Of a DNA stretch of 64,000 bases, positions 19,054-28,000 are shown in pieces (position 1 is the first letter of the stretch; every line of letters begins with the position of its first letter). Made by a program: the position numbers and the translations under genes. This DNA comes from Sphingomonas sp. PP-F2F-G114-C0414 (lineage in GTDB: Bacteria > Pseudomonadota > Alphaproteobacteria > Sphingomonadales > Sphingomonadaceae): assembly GCF_003688595.1 (NCBI RefSeq), contig NZ_RCWT01000010.1, positions 695,040 through 759,039 of the forward strand, in the 5' to 3' direction. The notes under the pieces were generated by a model that saw only the letters and a list, made by a program, of their open reading frames with translations, did not search any database and was not told the DNA's origin.

Positions 19054-19135
19054 CGTCACCCCAGCGAAAGCTGGGGTCTCCCCGTAACGAAACGCCCCCT
19101 AGCCGCACGATACCCCAGCTTCCGCTGGGGTGACG
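19054..19135. repeat. REP-like palindrome between the two acyl-CoA dehydrogenases
   Basis: 24-base arms at 19054-19077 and 19112-19135 (CGTCACCCCAGC ... GCTGGGGTGACG) are complementary at 23 of 24 positions, and each arm is itself a hairpin (CCCCAGC/GCTGGGG). Related in layout to the elements at 14.4 and 36.0 kb. Confidence 0.9.
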
Positions 19136-19165
19136 GAGGTCTTCGGGGCGACGGAGTAATCTAAA

Positions 19166-20293
19166 ATGCCACTGTATCTAGACGACGACCAGACCGTCCT
19201 TCAGGACACCATCCGCGATTTCGTCGCGGAGCACGCGCCGGTCAGCCACATGCGCGCGTTGCGCGATGCCGACGACAAGACCGGTTTCTCGCGCGACCTG
19301 TGGAAGCAGTTCGCGGAGATGGGCTTTACCGGCATCCTGATCGGCGAGGACCAGGGCGGGCTCGGGCTCGGGCATGTCGAGGCGGGCGTGGTGCTGGAGG
19401 AAATCGGGCGCAACCTCTCCCCCTCCCCGTTCCTCTCCACCGCGGTCGCGGCGGTCGAGGCCTTGAAGGGCACGGCGCAGGGCGAACGCTGGTTCCCCGG
19501 CATCATCGCTGGTGAGACCGTCGCGGCATTGGCGATCGACGAGGGCGCCAAGCACCGCGATACGGTGGCGATGGCCGCCGAACGTTCAGGCAACGGCTTC
19601 AAACTGACCGGCGCCAAACGGTTCGTCACGCATGGCCACACCGCCGACTTGATCATCGTCGCCGCACGTACCGGCGGTAGTGCCGACGACAATGATGGGA
19701 TCACGTTGTTTGCTGTGCCGAAGGACGCTGCGGGGCTGACGGCGAACGCCGAGCGCCTTGCGGATTCGAGCTTGGCTGCACGACTGGAGTTCGAGGGCGT
19801 CGAGGTCGATGCGGACGCGGTGATCGGCGAGGTCGATGCAGGTCGTACCCCACTCGACCGACTCCTGCGCGCGGGCCGCACCGGCGCATCGGCGGAGCTG
19901 CTCGGCGTCGGCGGCGGCGCGATGGACATGACGATCGGCTACATGAAGGAGCGCAAGCAGTTCGGGGCGCTGATCGGCAGTTTCCAGGCGCTCCAGCACC
20001 GGGCCGCGCATCTGTATTCGGAAATGGAAGTCGCGCGGGCGGCCGTGTTGAAGGCACAGCAACTGCTCGACGAGGGCAGCGACCGCGCGGACGAGGCGGT
20101 GTCGGTGGCCAAGGCGATGACCGCGCTGGCGACCACGCTTAGCGTACAGGAAGGCATCCAGATGCATGGCGGCATCGGCATGACCGACGAGTACGACATC
20201 GGCTTCTACATGAAGCGCGCGCGCGTGCTGGCGGAGATGTTCGGTGATGCCAACTTCCATGCGGACCGACTGGCGGTAGCGGCGGGGTATTGA
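19166..20293 (+). CDS. Acyl-CoA dehydrogenase, second of the pair
   Basis: 375 residues. N-terminal helical domain with DTIRDFVAEHAP and GFTGILIGEDQGGLG; the middle has GFKLTGAKRFVTHGHTADLIIVAAR; C-terminal domain with GYMKERKQFGALIGSFQALQHRAAH and GGIGMTDEYDIGFYMKRARVL. The FAD-contact segment that usually reads with Ser/Thr motifs in the middle domain is weak (LAIDEGAKHRD), as in the less active partner of heteromeric pairs. It is on the same strand as the first dehydrogenase, 130 bases apart around a repeat. Confidence 0.92.
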   Translation: MPLYLDDDQTVLQDTIRDFVAEHAPVSHMRALRDADDKTGFSRDLWKQFAEMGFTGILIGEDQGGLGLGHVEAGVVLEEIGRNLSPSPFLSTAVAAVEALKGTAQGERWFPGIIAGETVAALAIDEGAKHRDTVAMAAERSGNGFKLTGAKRFVTHGHTADLIIVAARTGGSADDNDGITLFAVPKDAAGLTANAERLADSSLAARLEFEGVEVDADAVIGEVDAGRTPLDRLLRAGRTGASAELLGVGGGAMDMTIGYMKERKQFGALIGSFQALQHRAAHLYSEMEVARAAVLKAQQLLDEGSDRADEAVSVAKAMTALATTLSVQEGIQMHGGIGMTDEYDIGFYMKRARVLAEMFGDANFHADRLAVAAGY

Positions 20294-20301
20294 CCCGAAC
20301 C

Positions 20302-20356
20302 TGTCCCCCCGCGAAGGCGGGGGCCCAATCTGGGCTCCTGCATTTGCAGGAGAACA
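20302..20356. repeat. REP-like element, CCCGCGAAGGCGGG family
   Basis: Two adjoining hairpins: CCCCCGCGAAGGCGGGGG then CTCCTGCATTTGCAGGAG. The second half has drifted from the family consensus, which has CGCCTTCGCG there. It lies 11 bases upstream of tesB, so it may overlap its 5' leader. Confidence 0.8.
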
Positions 20357-20366
20357 AGGAAGTCAG

Positions 20367-21254
20367 ATGACCGCGGAAACTGCCGATACGTCGCCCGAAG
20401 CACTCGCGCAGGGCCTCGTCGACCTGCTCGAGATCGAGGAGGTCGATACCGATCTTTACGTCGGCAAGCGCCAGCCAGGCGGCGTCGGTCGCGTATTCGG
20501 CGGGCAGGTCATCGCGCAGGCCTTGCAGGCGGCGCAACGCTCGACCGAAGGCCCCAAGGCCGCGCACTCGCTGCACGCGTATTTCATGCGGCCGGGCAAC
20601 GAGGACTATCCGATCGTCTTCCGCGTCGTCCGCGACTTCGAAGGCCGCAGCTTCGCCACCCGGCGCGTGATCGCGATGCAGAAGGGGCAGCCGATCCTCA
20701 ACATGGCGGCGTCTTTCCAGATGCCGGAAGAGGGGCTGCACCATCAGGATGCGATGCCCGACGTGCCTGCGCCTGAAACCCTGCGCTCCGACCGCGACCT
20801 GCGGCTGGAGAATATCGACGGCATTCCCGAGAAATTCCGCGCGCACATGTTGCGTTGGCGGCCGATCGAGGTGCGCCCGGTCAACCCTCGCAGCTGGATC
20901 GATCCCGAACCGCAGGAGCCGCATTATGCCAACTGGTTCCGCCTGGTCGCACCGATCGGCGACGATCCGGCCATGCACCGCGCGATCCTCGCCTACGCAT
21001 CGGACATGGCGCTGCTCGGCACCGCGCTACTGCCGCATGGCAAGAACTGGATCACGCCGGGCCTACAGACCGCCAGTCTCGACCATTCGCTGTGGCTGCA
21101 CGAGGATTTTCGCGCCGACGACTGGTTGCTCTACGCGTGCGACAGCCCATGGTCGGGCCACGCGCGCGGCTTCAACCGCGGCAAGATCTACGCAAGAGAC
21201 GGCCGGCTCGTCGCCAGCGTCGCGCAGGAAGGCCTGATCCGGATGCGCCAGTAA
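20367..21254 (+). CDS. tesB: Acyl-CoA thioesterase II
   Basis: 295 residues, double-hotdog TesB. It hydrolyses acyl-CoA to free acid and CoA. Seen: YVGKRQPGGVGRVFGGQVIAQAL with the conserved GGQ, HSLHAYFMRPG, the second hotdog with ILAYASDMALLGTAL (catalytic Asp), and DHSLWLHEDFRADDWLLYACDSP plus ARGFNRGKIYARDGRLVASVAQEG. Same strand as the acyl-CoA dehydrogenases; it may drain excess acyl-CoA. Confidence 0.95.
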   Translation: MTAETADTSPEALAQGLVDLLEIEEVDTDLYVGKRQPGGVGRVFGGQVIAQALQAAQRSTEGPKAAHSLHAYFMRPGNEDYPIVFRVVRDFEGRSFATRRVIAMQKGQPILNMAASFQMPEEGLHHQDAMPDVPAPETLRSDRDLRLENIDGIPEKFRAHMLRWRPIEVRPVNPRSWIDPEPQEPHYANWFRLVAPIGDDPAMHRAILAYASDMALLGTALLPHGKNWITPGLQTASLDHSLWLHEDFRADDWLLYACDSPWSGHARGFNRGKIYARDGRLVASVAQEGLIRMRQ

Positions 21255-21263
21255 CCTGCGCGG

Positions 21264-22946
21264 TTACTTGCGTACCCAGACCTTCTCGCCACCGATCCAT
21301 GTCTCGCTGACCTTGGTCGCGCGCAGGTCGGTCGGCGAGGCGAGCGTAGGGTCCTTGTCGACGACGATGAAGTCCGCGCGCTGGCCCGGCGCCAAAGCAC
21401 CGAACTGCTTCTCGGCGAACCCGGCATACGCCGCTGCGCCCGTCATCGCCCACCACGCCTGTTCGCGGGTGACGAGCTCCTGCGGCTGCCAGCCGCCCTG
21501 GGGTTGGCCATCGGCATCCTGCCGCGTGAACGCAGCAGCCCAGGTCGCGAACGGATCGGGCTTCTCGACCGGGAAGTCGGTGCCGAACGCAAGCTTGGCG
21601 CCGTTGGTCAGCATCGATTTCCACGCATAGGCGCCGACGAGCCGGTTCGGCCCGAGCCGCGCCTCCGCCATCTTCCAGTCGCTGGTCGCGTGGGTCGGCT
21701 GCATCGACGCGATGGTGCCGTATTTGCCGAACCGCGGCAGGTCGCTCGGATCGACGATCTGTGCATGCTCGATCCGCCAGCGGCGATCGCCGGTATAGGT
21801 GTCGCTCTCGACCTGGATCGCGTCGAGCACTTCCTGGTTGGCCTTGTCGCCGATCGCGTGGACCGCGACCTGATAGCCGTCCATCGCCGCGCGGCTCATC
21901 TGGTTCTGAAGTTGCGCATCGGTCAGGAAGCCGAGGCCCGACTGACCCGGCGCATCGGAATACGGTTTCAGCAGCCACGCGCCGCGCGATCCAAGCGCAC
22001 CGTCCGCATACAGCTTCACGCCGCCCATCCGCAGGCGATCGTTGTAGAGCCACGGTGTCGGCCCCTTGCCGCCGATCCGGCTCGCGGTGTCGATCCCGAG
22101 CGCGTAGCTCATGATCCGCACGCGAAGCCCGCCGATATCCGCCATCCGGCGAAAGGTGAGCCAGTCGTCGAGCGTGGTGCCCATGTCGGCGACAGCGGTG
22201 ACGCCGTAGCCGAGCAGGATGCTTTGCGCGGTGAGGAACGCTGCGTCGCGCTCCTTGGGCAGCGGTTGCGGCACGACCTTCTCGATCAACGCTTGCGCGC
22301 CATCGACGAACACACCCGCGGGGGCGGCGCCGGTCTTCTCGATCCTGCCGCCAGATGGTGAGACCGTCGCATTCGTAACGCCGGCCTCACGCATGGCCTC
22401 GCGGTTCGCCCAGCCGGCATGGCCGTCGGCGCGCGACAGCCAGATCGGATGCCCGCCCGAGACGGATTCGAGATCGGCGGCGGTCGGGAAGCGCCCCAGC
22501 CCCCAGACCTCCTGGTTCCAGCCGCGCCCGAGGATCCATTTGCGATCGGGATTGCCCGCGATGTACGCCGCGATCCGCGCCTTCGCCTCGTCGAGCGATT
22601 TGGTCATCGAAAGATCGAGCGACAACGCGCCGAAGCCCAGTTCGAGGACGTGACCGTGCGCATCGACGAAGCCCGGCAGCACGGTCTTGCCGCCCATGTC
22701 GACTCGCCAGTCGTACAGCGGCTTGCCGGCGTTCTTCTTGAGTTCCTTGCGGCTCAGCTTGGGGGCCTCCTCGCCGGGTGGCACGAGCCGCGTCACGCGC
22801 CCGTCCTTGTCGATCAGAATCGCCTTGAAGTGGATCACGCGGCCACCGTCGGCGACCGTGATCCCGTTGACGTTGTCGACGATCCCATCGGCCAGGGCGG
22901 GGGGCGAGAGCAGCGCGATCGCGGCTGCGGAAACCATCAGACGCAT
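21264..22946 (-). CDS. Exported amidohydrolase, YtcJ-like
   Basis: 560 residues. A signal peptide (MRLMVSAAAIALLSPPALA) predicts export. The metal site begins with PGFVDAHGHVLELG, then WLSRADGHAGWANREA, VAVHAIGDKANQEVLDAI, RIEHAQIVDPSDL and FGTDFPVEKPDPF, which is the YtcJ-like branch of the amidohydrolase superfamily. The substrate is unknown. Start and stop chosen so that it overlaps the upstream dehydrogenase stop by one base (TGATG); the two are coupled. It converges on tesB with only 9 bases between the stops. Confidence 0.92.
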   Translation of the reverse strand: MRLMVSAAAIALLSPPALADGIVDNVNGITVADGGRVIHFKAILIDKDGRVTRLVPPGEEAPKLSRKELKKNAGKPLYDWRVDMGGKTVLPGFVDAHGHVLELGFGALSLDLSMTKSLDEAKARIAAYIAGNPDRKWILGRGWNQEVWGLGRFPTAADLESVSGGHPIWLSRADGHAGWANREAMREAGVTNATVSPSGGRIEKTGAAPAGVFVDGAQALIEKVVPQPLPKERDAAFLTAQSILLGYGVTAVADMGTTLDDWLTFRRMADIGGLRVRIMSYALGIDTASRIGGKGPTPWLYNDRLRMGGVKLYADGALGSRGAWLLKPYSDAPGQSGLGFLTDAQLQNQMSRAAMDGYQVAVHAIGDKANQEVLDAIQVESDTYTGDRRWRIEHAQIVDPSDLPRFGKYGTIASMQPTHATSDWKMAEARLGPNRLVGAYAWKSMLTNGAKLAFGTDFPVEKPDPFATWAAAFTRQDADGQPQGGWQPQELVTREQAWWAMTGAAAYAGFAEKQFGALAPGQRADFIVVDKDPTLASPTDLRATKVSETWIGGEKVWVRK

Positions 22947-23800
22947 CACTTCGGCAATCTCCGTACCAGCGCGCTCGTATCCTGACGCGCGCCGCCCATA
23001 TTCTGCACGTCCGCGTAGAATTGATCGACCAGCGCCGCGACCGGCAGCACCGCGCCGTTGCGTCGCGCTTCGTCCAGCGCGAGGCCCAGATCCTTGCGCA
23101 TCCAGTCGACCGCGAAGCCGAAGTCGAACTCGTCCTTCGCCATCGTCGGCCAGCGATTGACCATCTGCCAGCTCTGCGCCGCGCCGCCCGAGATCGCCTC
23201 GAACACCTTGTCGAGATCGAGCCCGGAGTTTTGGGCGAACCGCAGCGATTCGGCGACGCCCTGGATGACGCCGGCGATCGCGATCTGATTGCACATCTTG
23301 GTCGTCTGGCCCGCGCCTGCCTCGCCGACATGGACGATGCGTGCGGCATAGGCCTGCATGAAGGGTTCTGCCTTCGCCATCGCCTCGGCCGAACCGCCGC
23401 ACATGATCGAGAGCTTGCCGTTCTCCGCGCCAGCCTGTCCGCCCGATACGGGTGCGTCGACTACCAGCGTGCGCTCACCCGCGAGGCGTCGCGCGATCGA
23501 GGCGGAAACGGTAGTGTGATCGACGAATACCGCATCGTCGCGCATCGCCGCGAACGCGCCGTCGTCGCCTAAAGTGACCGAGGCCAGATCGTCGTCGTTG
23601 CCGACGCAGGCGAACACGGCCTCGGCGTCCTTCACCGCTGCCGCGGGCGTGTCGGCGACCTTGCCGCCATATTTATCGGCCCATGCCAACGCCTTGGCCT
23701 GAGTCCGATTATAGACGGTGACGTCGTGTCCTGCCGCGGCGAGGTGCCCCGCCATCGGCGCGCCCATGACGCCGGTTCCGATGAATGCCAGTTTTGCCAT
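22946..23800 (-). CDS. NAD(P)-dependent oxidoreductase, 3-hydroxyisobutyrate dehydrogenase family
   Basis: 284 residues. N-terminal Rossmann motif GTGVMGAPMAGHLAAAGH, the substrate segment DAPVSGGQAGAENGKLSIMCGG, and the catalytic lysine in GAGQTTKMCNQIAIAG. The C-terminal all-helical domain has DFGFAVDWMRKDLGLALDEA. Family members act on 3-hydroxyisobutyrate, tartronate semialdehyde or related beta-hydroxyacids. Next to it is threonine ammonia-lyase in divergent orientation (57 bases), so a role in amino-acid or branched-chain catabolism is plausible. Confidence 0.92.
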   Translation of the reverse strand: MAKLAFIGTGVMGAPMAGHLAAAGHDVTVYNRTQAKALAWADKYGGKVADTPAAAVKDAEAVFACVGNDDDLASVTLGDDGAFAAMRDDAVFVDHTTVSASIARRLAGERTLVVDAPVSGGQAGAENGKLSIMCGGSAEAMAKAEPFMQAYAARIVHVGEAGAGQTTKMCNQIAIAGVIQGVAESLRFAQNSGLDLDKVFEAISGGAAQSWQMVNRWPTMAKDEFDFGFAVDWMRKDLGLALDEARRNGAVLPVAALVDQFYADVQNMGGARQDTSALVRRLPK

Positions 23801-23857
23801 AGCCTTCGCGCATAAGCGGTGTTTCCCACGCGCGCCAGATGGTCTAGCGGGTCGGGC

Positions 23858-25117
23858 ATGGCTACCCACGCTGCCGTAGCGGCACCCACCCTCCCCGTCT
23901 CGATCGACGACGTCCGCGTCGCGCATGACCGGATCCGCGACTCGATCGTCCGCACGCCGACGCTGATCAGCAAGACGCTGAGCAAGATGACCGGCGCGAC
24001 GGTGTATCTGAAGTTCGAGAACCTCCAGTTCACCGCGGCGTACAAGGAGCGCGGCGCGCTCAACACGCTGTTGCAGCTGTCGGCGGAAGCGCGCGCGAAG
24101 GGCGTCATCGCCGCGTCGGCGGGCAATCACGCGCAGGGCCTCGCCTATCACGCCAACCGGCTCGGCATTCCGACGACGATCGTGATGCCGACCAACACGC
24201 CGACCGTGAAGGTCATGCAGACCGAAGGGCACGGCGCCAACGTCGTGCTGCACGCCGAGACGTTCGACGCGGCCTATGCGCACGCGCGTATCCTGGAGGG
24301 CGAATGCGGCTTCACCTTCGTCCATCCGTTCGACGATCCCCGCGTCATCGCCGGCCAAGGCACCGTCGCGATCGAGATGCTCGAGGACGTGCCACAGCTC
24401 GATACTCTGGTCATCCCGATCGGTGGCGGCGGGCTGATCTCGGGCATGTCGACGGTCGCGCGGGCTTTGAGCGAAGCGCCAGGCGGTCACCCGATCGAGG
24501 TCGTCGGCGTGCAGGCCGAGCTGTTCCCATCGATGTATAACCGGATCAACGGCACCGACATGGCGTGTGCCGGCGATACGCTGGCGGAGGGCATCGCGGT
24601 CAAGGAGCCGGGCGCGATCACCTCGAAAATCGTCGCCGAACTGGTCGATGACATCGTCCTCGTCAGCGAACGCAGCCTGGAAGAGTCGGTCAGCCTGCTG
24701 CTCCAGATCGAGAAGACGGTGGTCGAGGGGGCTGGTGCTGCCGGACTCGCCGCGCTGCTGTCGCATCCCGAGCGGTTCGCGGGGAAGACCGTCGGCATCG
24801 TGCTGTGCGGCGGCAACATCGATACGCGGCTGCTCGCGAACGTGCTGTTGCGCGATCTGGCGCGGTCGGGTCGCCTCGCAAGGCTCCGGATCCGGTTGCA
24901 GGACAAGCCCGGCGCGCTGTTCCATGTCGCGCGGATCTTCGATCAGGAGCGCGTCAACATCATCGAGATCTATCACCAGCGCGTCTTCACGACGTTGCCG
25001 GCGAAGGGCCTGATTACAGACATCGAATGCGAGCTCCGCGACCGTGCACATCTCGATCGGCTAGTGGGGGCGTTGCGGGCTGGCGGTTACGAGACGTCGA
25101 CCGTCGAGCTGGCATGA
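23858..25117 (+). CDS. Threonine ammonia-lyase
   Basis: 419 residues from ATG 23858. The PLP lysine is Lys63 in FTAAYKERGAL; the phosphate-binding glycine loop is IGGGGLISGM. ASAGNHAQGLAY and the C-terminal ACT domain (about 330-419, LRIRLQDKPGALFHVARIF) identify the biodegradative/allosteric threonine dehydratase type with one ACT domain. It deaminates threonine to 2-oxobutanoate for isoleucine synthesis or catabolism. An in-frame ATG 39 bases upstream exists, but it would add unrelated residues. Confidence 0.94.
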   Translation: MATHAAVAAPTLPVSIDDVRVAHDRIRDSIVRTPTLISKTLSKMTGATVYLKFENLQFTAAYKERGALNTLLQLSAEARAKGVIAASAGNHAQGLAYHANRLGIPTTIVMPTNTPTVKVMQTEGHGANVVLHAETFDAAYAHARILEGECGFTFVHPFDDPRVIAGQGTVAIEMLEDVPQLDTLVIPIGGGGLISGMSTVARALSEAPGGHPIEVVGVQAELFPSMYNRINGTDMACAGDTLAEGIAVKEPGAITSKIVAELVDDIVLVSERSLEESVSLLLQIEKTVVEGAGAAGLAALLSHPERFAGKTVGIVLCGGNIDTRLLANVLLRDLARSGRLARLRIRLQDKPGALFHVARIFDQERVNIIEIYHQRVFTTLPAKGLITDIECELRDRAHLDRLVGALRAGGYETSTVELA

Positions 25118-25244
25118 TCCCATTCTGATACGGTGATTTACCGCGTTAACCGACATTCGTGGTAAACCAATTGCACGTTTGCGCTGGGCGGCCATATACG
25201 AGGCGACGCGGCTGATCGCGCCTGCCTGAAGGACTTAGCGTTCG

Positions 25245-26021
25245 GTGACTGCGCCTTTCCGTTTCCCGCGCTTTTTCGTCACCAGCCCTGCGCCGTGCCC
25301 GTATCTGCCGGATCGGCAGGAGCGAAAGGTGTTCACCGAGCTGACCGGTCCGCATGCGAACGAGCTGAACGATGCGCTCGGGCGGATCGGCTTTCGTCGC
25401 AGCCAGGGAGTTGCTTACCGACCGTCCTGCGCGGGGTGCACGGCGTGCGTCTCGGTCCGCGTAGTGACCGACGAGTTCGTGCCCAACGCGACGCAGCGCA
25501 AACTGCTCAAGCGGCTCGGCGATATCGAAGTGACCGCATGTAAGGCGTGGGCGACCGATGAGCAGTTCCAGTTGCTGCGTCGTTACCTCGGGACGCGGCA
25601 TCCGGGCGGCGGCATGGCGGGGATGGACGAGGACGACTATGCCGACATGATCGAGCATTCGCCAGTCAATTCGGTGATCGTCGAGTACCGCGAGCCGTCG
25701 GTCGATGGGGTGCAGGGCGCGCTGATTGGCGCCTGCTTGACCGATCGGCAGGCGGATGGGCTGTCGATGGTCTACAGCTTCTTTGCGGCGGACGACGCGG
25801 CGCGGCCGGGGCTCGGCAACTTCATCATCATGGACCACATCCTGCGCGCGCGCGATGCCGGGCTGCCGTACGTGTATCTTGGATACTGGGTGAAGGGCTC
25901 GCCGCGGATGGAGTACAAGACGCGGTATCGACCACTGGAAGTGCTGGGGCCGGCGGGGTGGCGACGGCTGGAGGATGCTGATGTGGCGACGACGCCAGCG
26001 CGGGTTACGGCACTGGTCTGA
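25245..26021 (+). CDS. bpt: Aspartate/glutamate leucyltransferase (Bpt type)
   Basis: 258 residues with a GTG start. It adds Leu from tRNA to proteins with N-terminal Asp or Glu, marking them for ClpAP in the N-end rule pathway. Family marks: [25 protein letters not shown] with the N-terminal Cys, [24 protein letters not shown] with the CxxC pair, [10 protein letters not shown] and [27 protein letters not shown]. No ClpS or Aat lies in the window. Confidence 0.95.
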   Translation: MTAPFRFPRFFVTSPAPCPYLPDRQERKVFTELTGPHANELNDALGRIGFRRSQGVAYRPSCAGCTACVSVRVVTDEFVPNATQRKLLKRLGDIEVTACKAWATDEQFQLLRRYLGTRHPGGGMAGMDEDDYADMIEHSPVNSVIVEYREPSVDGVQGALIGACLTDRQADGLSMVYSFFAADDAARPGLGNFIIMDHILRARDAGLPYVYLGYWVKGSPRMEYKTRYRPLEVLGPAGWRRLEDADVATTPARVTALV

Positions 26022-26066
26022 AGACGTGGGACTCATTTTTAGTCCACTTGCGGATCCCAAGAACCA

Positions 26067-26170
26067 CCACCCCGGCGAAGGCCGGGGTCCAATTGGGAAA
26101 CGCTGCTAATTGAGTGCGGCCCTCCGTTAAGACCACCTTGCCATTGGGCCCCGGCCTTCGCCGGGGTAGT
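26067..26170. repeat. REP-like palindrome with wide loop
   Basis: Arms at 26067-26096 and 26141-26170 (CACCCCGGCGAAGGCCGGGGTCC and its near-complement) enclose about 45 bases. Together with the degenerate element beginning at 26198 it fills the convergent gap between bpt and the transglutaminase-like gene. No gene is visible in this gap. Confidence 0.85.
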
Positions 26171-26197
26171 ACACTGGCAGAAAATCCGTCGCCCCCT

Positions 26198-26251
26198 TGT
26201 TCTCTCGCTAAGACGGGAGCCTAGTCTGGGTCGCTGCCTTTGCGAGGAACC
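26198..26251. repeat. Degenerate REP-like element
   Basis: TGTTCTCTCGCTAAGACGGGAG followed by a diverged right half ending GCGAGGAAC. It matches the layout of the CCCGCGAAGGCGGG family but has lost much of its pairing. It abuts the stop codon of the transglutaminase-like gene. Confidence 0.6.
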
Positions 26252-26255
26252 AAAT

Positions 26256-27065
26256 TTAGTCCTCGCGCTGCACCACGACGTCAACGTCGAGTTCCTCGCC
26301 ACCCTCACCCAGTCGCGACCCCGCCACCGGCGCTGCTCCCGCCGCATCGAGCGCCATTGCGACACGGACGTAGTGCTCCTCGGGGGACATCCCCGTGCAC
26401 GGATCGAACCCGACCCATCCAAGCCCGTCGACGAACGCCTCCGCCCAGCCGTGTGGGGTCGGCAGATGCACGACCTCGTGATCGTTATGGTGATAGCCCG
26501 AAACATACCGCGCCGGCGCCCCTAGCGACCGCGCGGCAACGGCGAACATCTGCGCCATGTCGCGCGGCGTGGCGCTGTCCATGCGAAACGCGGCGGCGGC
26601 CGTCCGACCGGGTTCGGGACGTCCAGCATCGAACGAGAACCTCGCGTGAAATGCTCGGTTCAACCGATGTAACGCGCCGATGCGATCGCGAGCGCCTTCG
26701 GCCGCATTGGCGGCGAACTTGCCGATAGCTGTATCGAGAACGGTCGCCTCGGTGGACCGGAGGAACAGCGCAGGCGGGAGCGTCTCGTGCACGCCGTGCA
26801 GGACGCCGTCGGAATGGCTGGTCAGCACCTCACCTTTGACGGTGATTTCGATCCCGTCGACCGGCCCTTCGGCGTACAGCATCGTCACCGCATTGCCGAA
26901 GCCGTCACGCCCCGGCCGCAGCCGCGCGTCGCAATCGACGTCGATCCGCCACGACGCCACCGTCTGGTCATGCGTGTTCTCGGGCGTCAGCCGGAGCATC
27001 TGCACCAGCCGCCCCTGCGGCTGCGCGAAGCGGTAGATCGTGTGATGGTCGATCGACAACCGCAT
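26256..27065 (-). CDS. Transglutaminase-like protein lacking the catalytic cysteine
   Basis: 269 residues. The N-terminal beta domain (about 1-100, IDHHTIYRFAQPQGRLVQMLRLTP) and the papain-like core (about 105-225) match the bacterial transglutaminase family linked to alpha-E proteins. His205 (PHGWAEAFV) and Asp221 (GWVGFDPC) of the triad are present. The position normally held by Cys in a GxCxD motif reads Ala-Thr-Pro-Arg-Asp, so Pro167 replaces Cys. It therefore cannot be a normal cysteine protease or transferase. Start overlaps the alpha-E stop by one base (TGATG). Confidence 0.88.
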   Translation of the reverse strand: MRLSIDHHTIYRFAQPQGRLVQMLRLTPENTHDQTVASWRIDVDCDARLRPGRDGFGNAVTMLYAEGPVDGIEITVKGEVLTSHSDGVLHGVHETLPPALFLRSTEATVLDTAIGKFAANAAEGARDRIGALHRLNRAFHARFSFDAGRPEPGRTAAAAFRMDSATPRDMAQMFAVAARSLGAPARYVSGYHHNDHEVVHLPTPHGWAEAFVDGLGWVGFDPCTGMSPEEHYVRVAMALDAAGAAPVAGSRLGEGGEELDVDVVVQRED

Positions 27066-28000
27066 CAGAGGAACTTGAACTGACGGCCGATCGCGCCGTG
27101 CAGCAGCGCGTTCTCGGCGATGAACGCCTGGAGATACTGGTGCAGCCCGGAGGCGATGACCTCGCCCGATCGCGTCTTAGCCATCCGCGACGCGCGCATA
27201 CGCGCCATCCGGTCCGCCTCGCCGTGGTTGCCGGTGCGCTTGGCGAGCAGGTTGAGCACGTCGACGGTCTCCTCGACCGATGCGGCCAGGCTGCGCGGCA
27301 GTTCGGACCGTGCAAGGAGCAGGTCGATGACGTCGGCAGGCCGCAGCCCGTCATTGTAAAGCCAGCGATAGGCGGTGACGGCGGACACGGTCTGAAGGAT
27401 CGTCGTCCACTGATCGCGATCGATCGCACCGCCGAGCCTTTCGCCCTCGGGCAGCAGGATGTGATATTTGACGTCGAGCAACCGCGCGGTGTTGTCCGCG
27501 CGCTCTACCGCCTGGCCGAGCCGGATGAACCACGTCGTCTGGTTGCGGAGCATGCGGTGGACCGCGCCCTCGAACCCGCGCGTCTCGTTCTTGACCGCCT
27601 CGACGAGGTTGAGCTGCGAGGTCGTGCTTCCCGGCGTGGCACGGTTCTCGAACAACAGCCAGGCGCGGTTGATCGCGGTCCAGGCTTCGCGGGTTAGCGC
27701 GGTGCGGACCGCCTTGGCATTGTTGCGTGCCATGTCGAGGCATCGGACGATCGATCCCGGATGGCTCGAATCGAGCGTCAGGAACCGCACGACGTCGCGT
27801 TGCCCGATCTCCACGCCGGTCGTGGCGAACGCTTCGTCGGTTTCGGTGACGGCCAGCGCAGACGCCCAGGCGGCGTCGCCCGAGGGTTGCGACGAAAGCA
27901 CATCGAGGCGGACGGTGGCTTCGACTAGCCGCGCGATGAAGTCGGCGCGTTCGAAATAGCGGCCGAGCCAGTAGAGCGAGGATGCGGTGCGCGACAGCAT
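27065..28000 (-). CDS. Alpha-E domain protein (DUF403)
   Basis: 311 residues, all helical. MLSRTASSLYWLGRYFERADFIARLVE is the DUF403 N-terminus, and RLGQAVERADNTARLLDVKYHILLP is its repeated motif. Family function is unproven; Iyer and colleagues predicted a role with ATP-grasp ligases and transglutaminases in a peptide tagging or synthesis system. Start overlaps the ATP-grasp stop by one base, so the three genes are translationally coupled. Confidence 0.93.
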   Translation of the reverse strand: MLSRTASSLYWLGRYFERADFIARLVEATVRLDVLSSQPSGDAAWASALAVTETDEAFATTGVEIGQRDVVRFLTLDSSHPGSIVRCLDMARNNAKAVRTALTREAWTAINRAWLLFENRATPGSTTSQLNLVEAVKNETRGFEGAVHRMLRNQTTWFIRLGQAVERADNTARLLDVKYHILLPEGERLGGAIDRDQWTTILQTVSAVTAYRWLYNDGLRPADVIDLLLARSELPRSLAASVEETVDVLNLLAKRTGNHGEADRMARMRASRMAKTRSGEVIASGLHQYLQAFIAENALLHGAIGRQFKFL

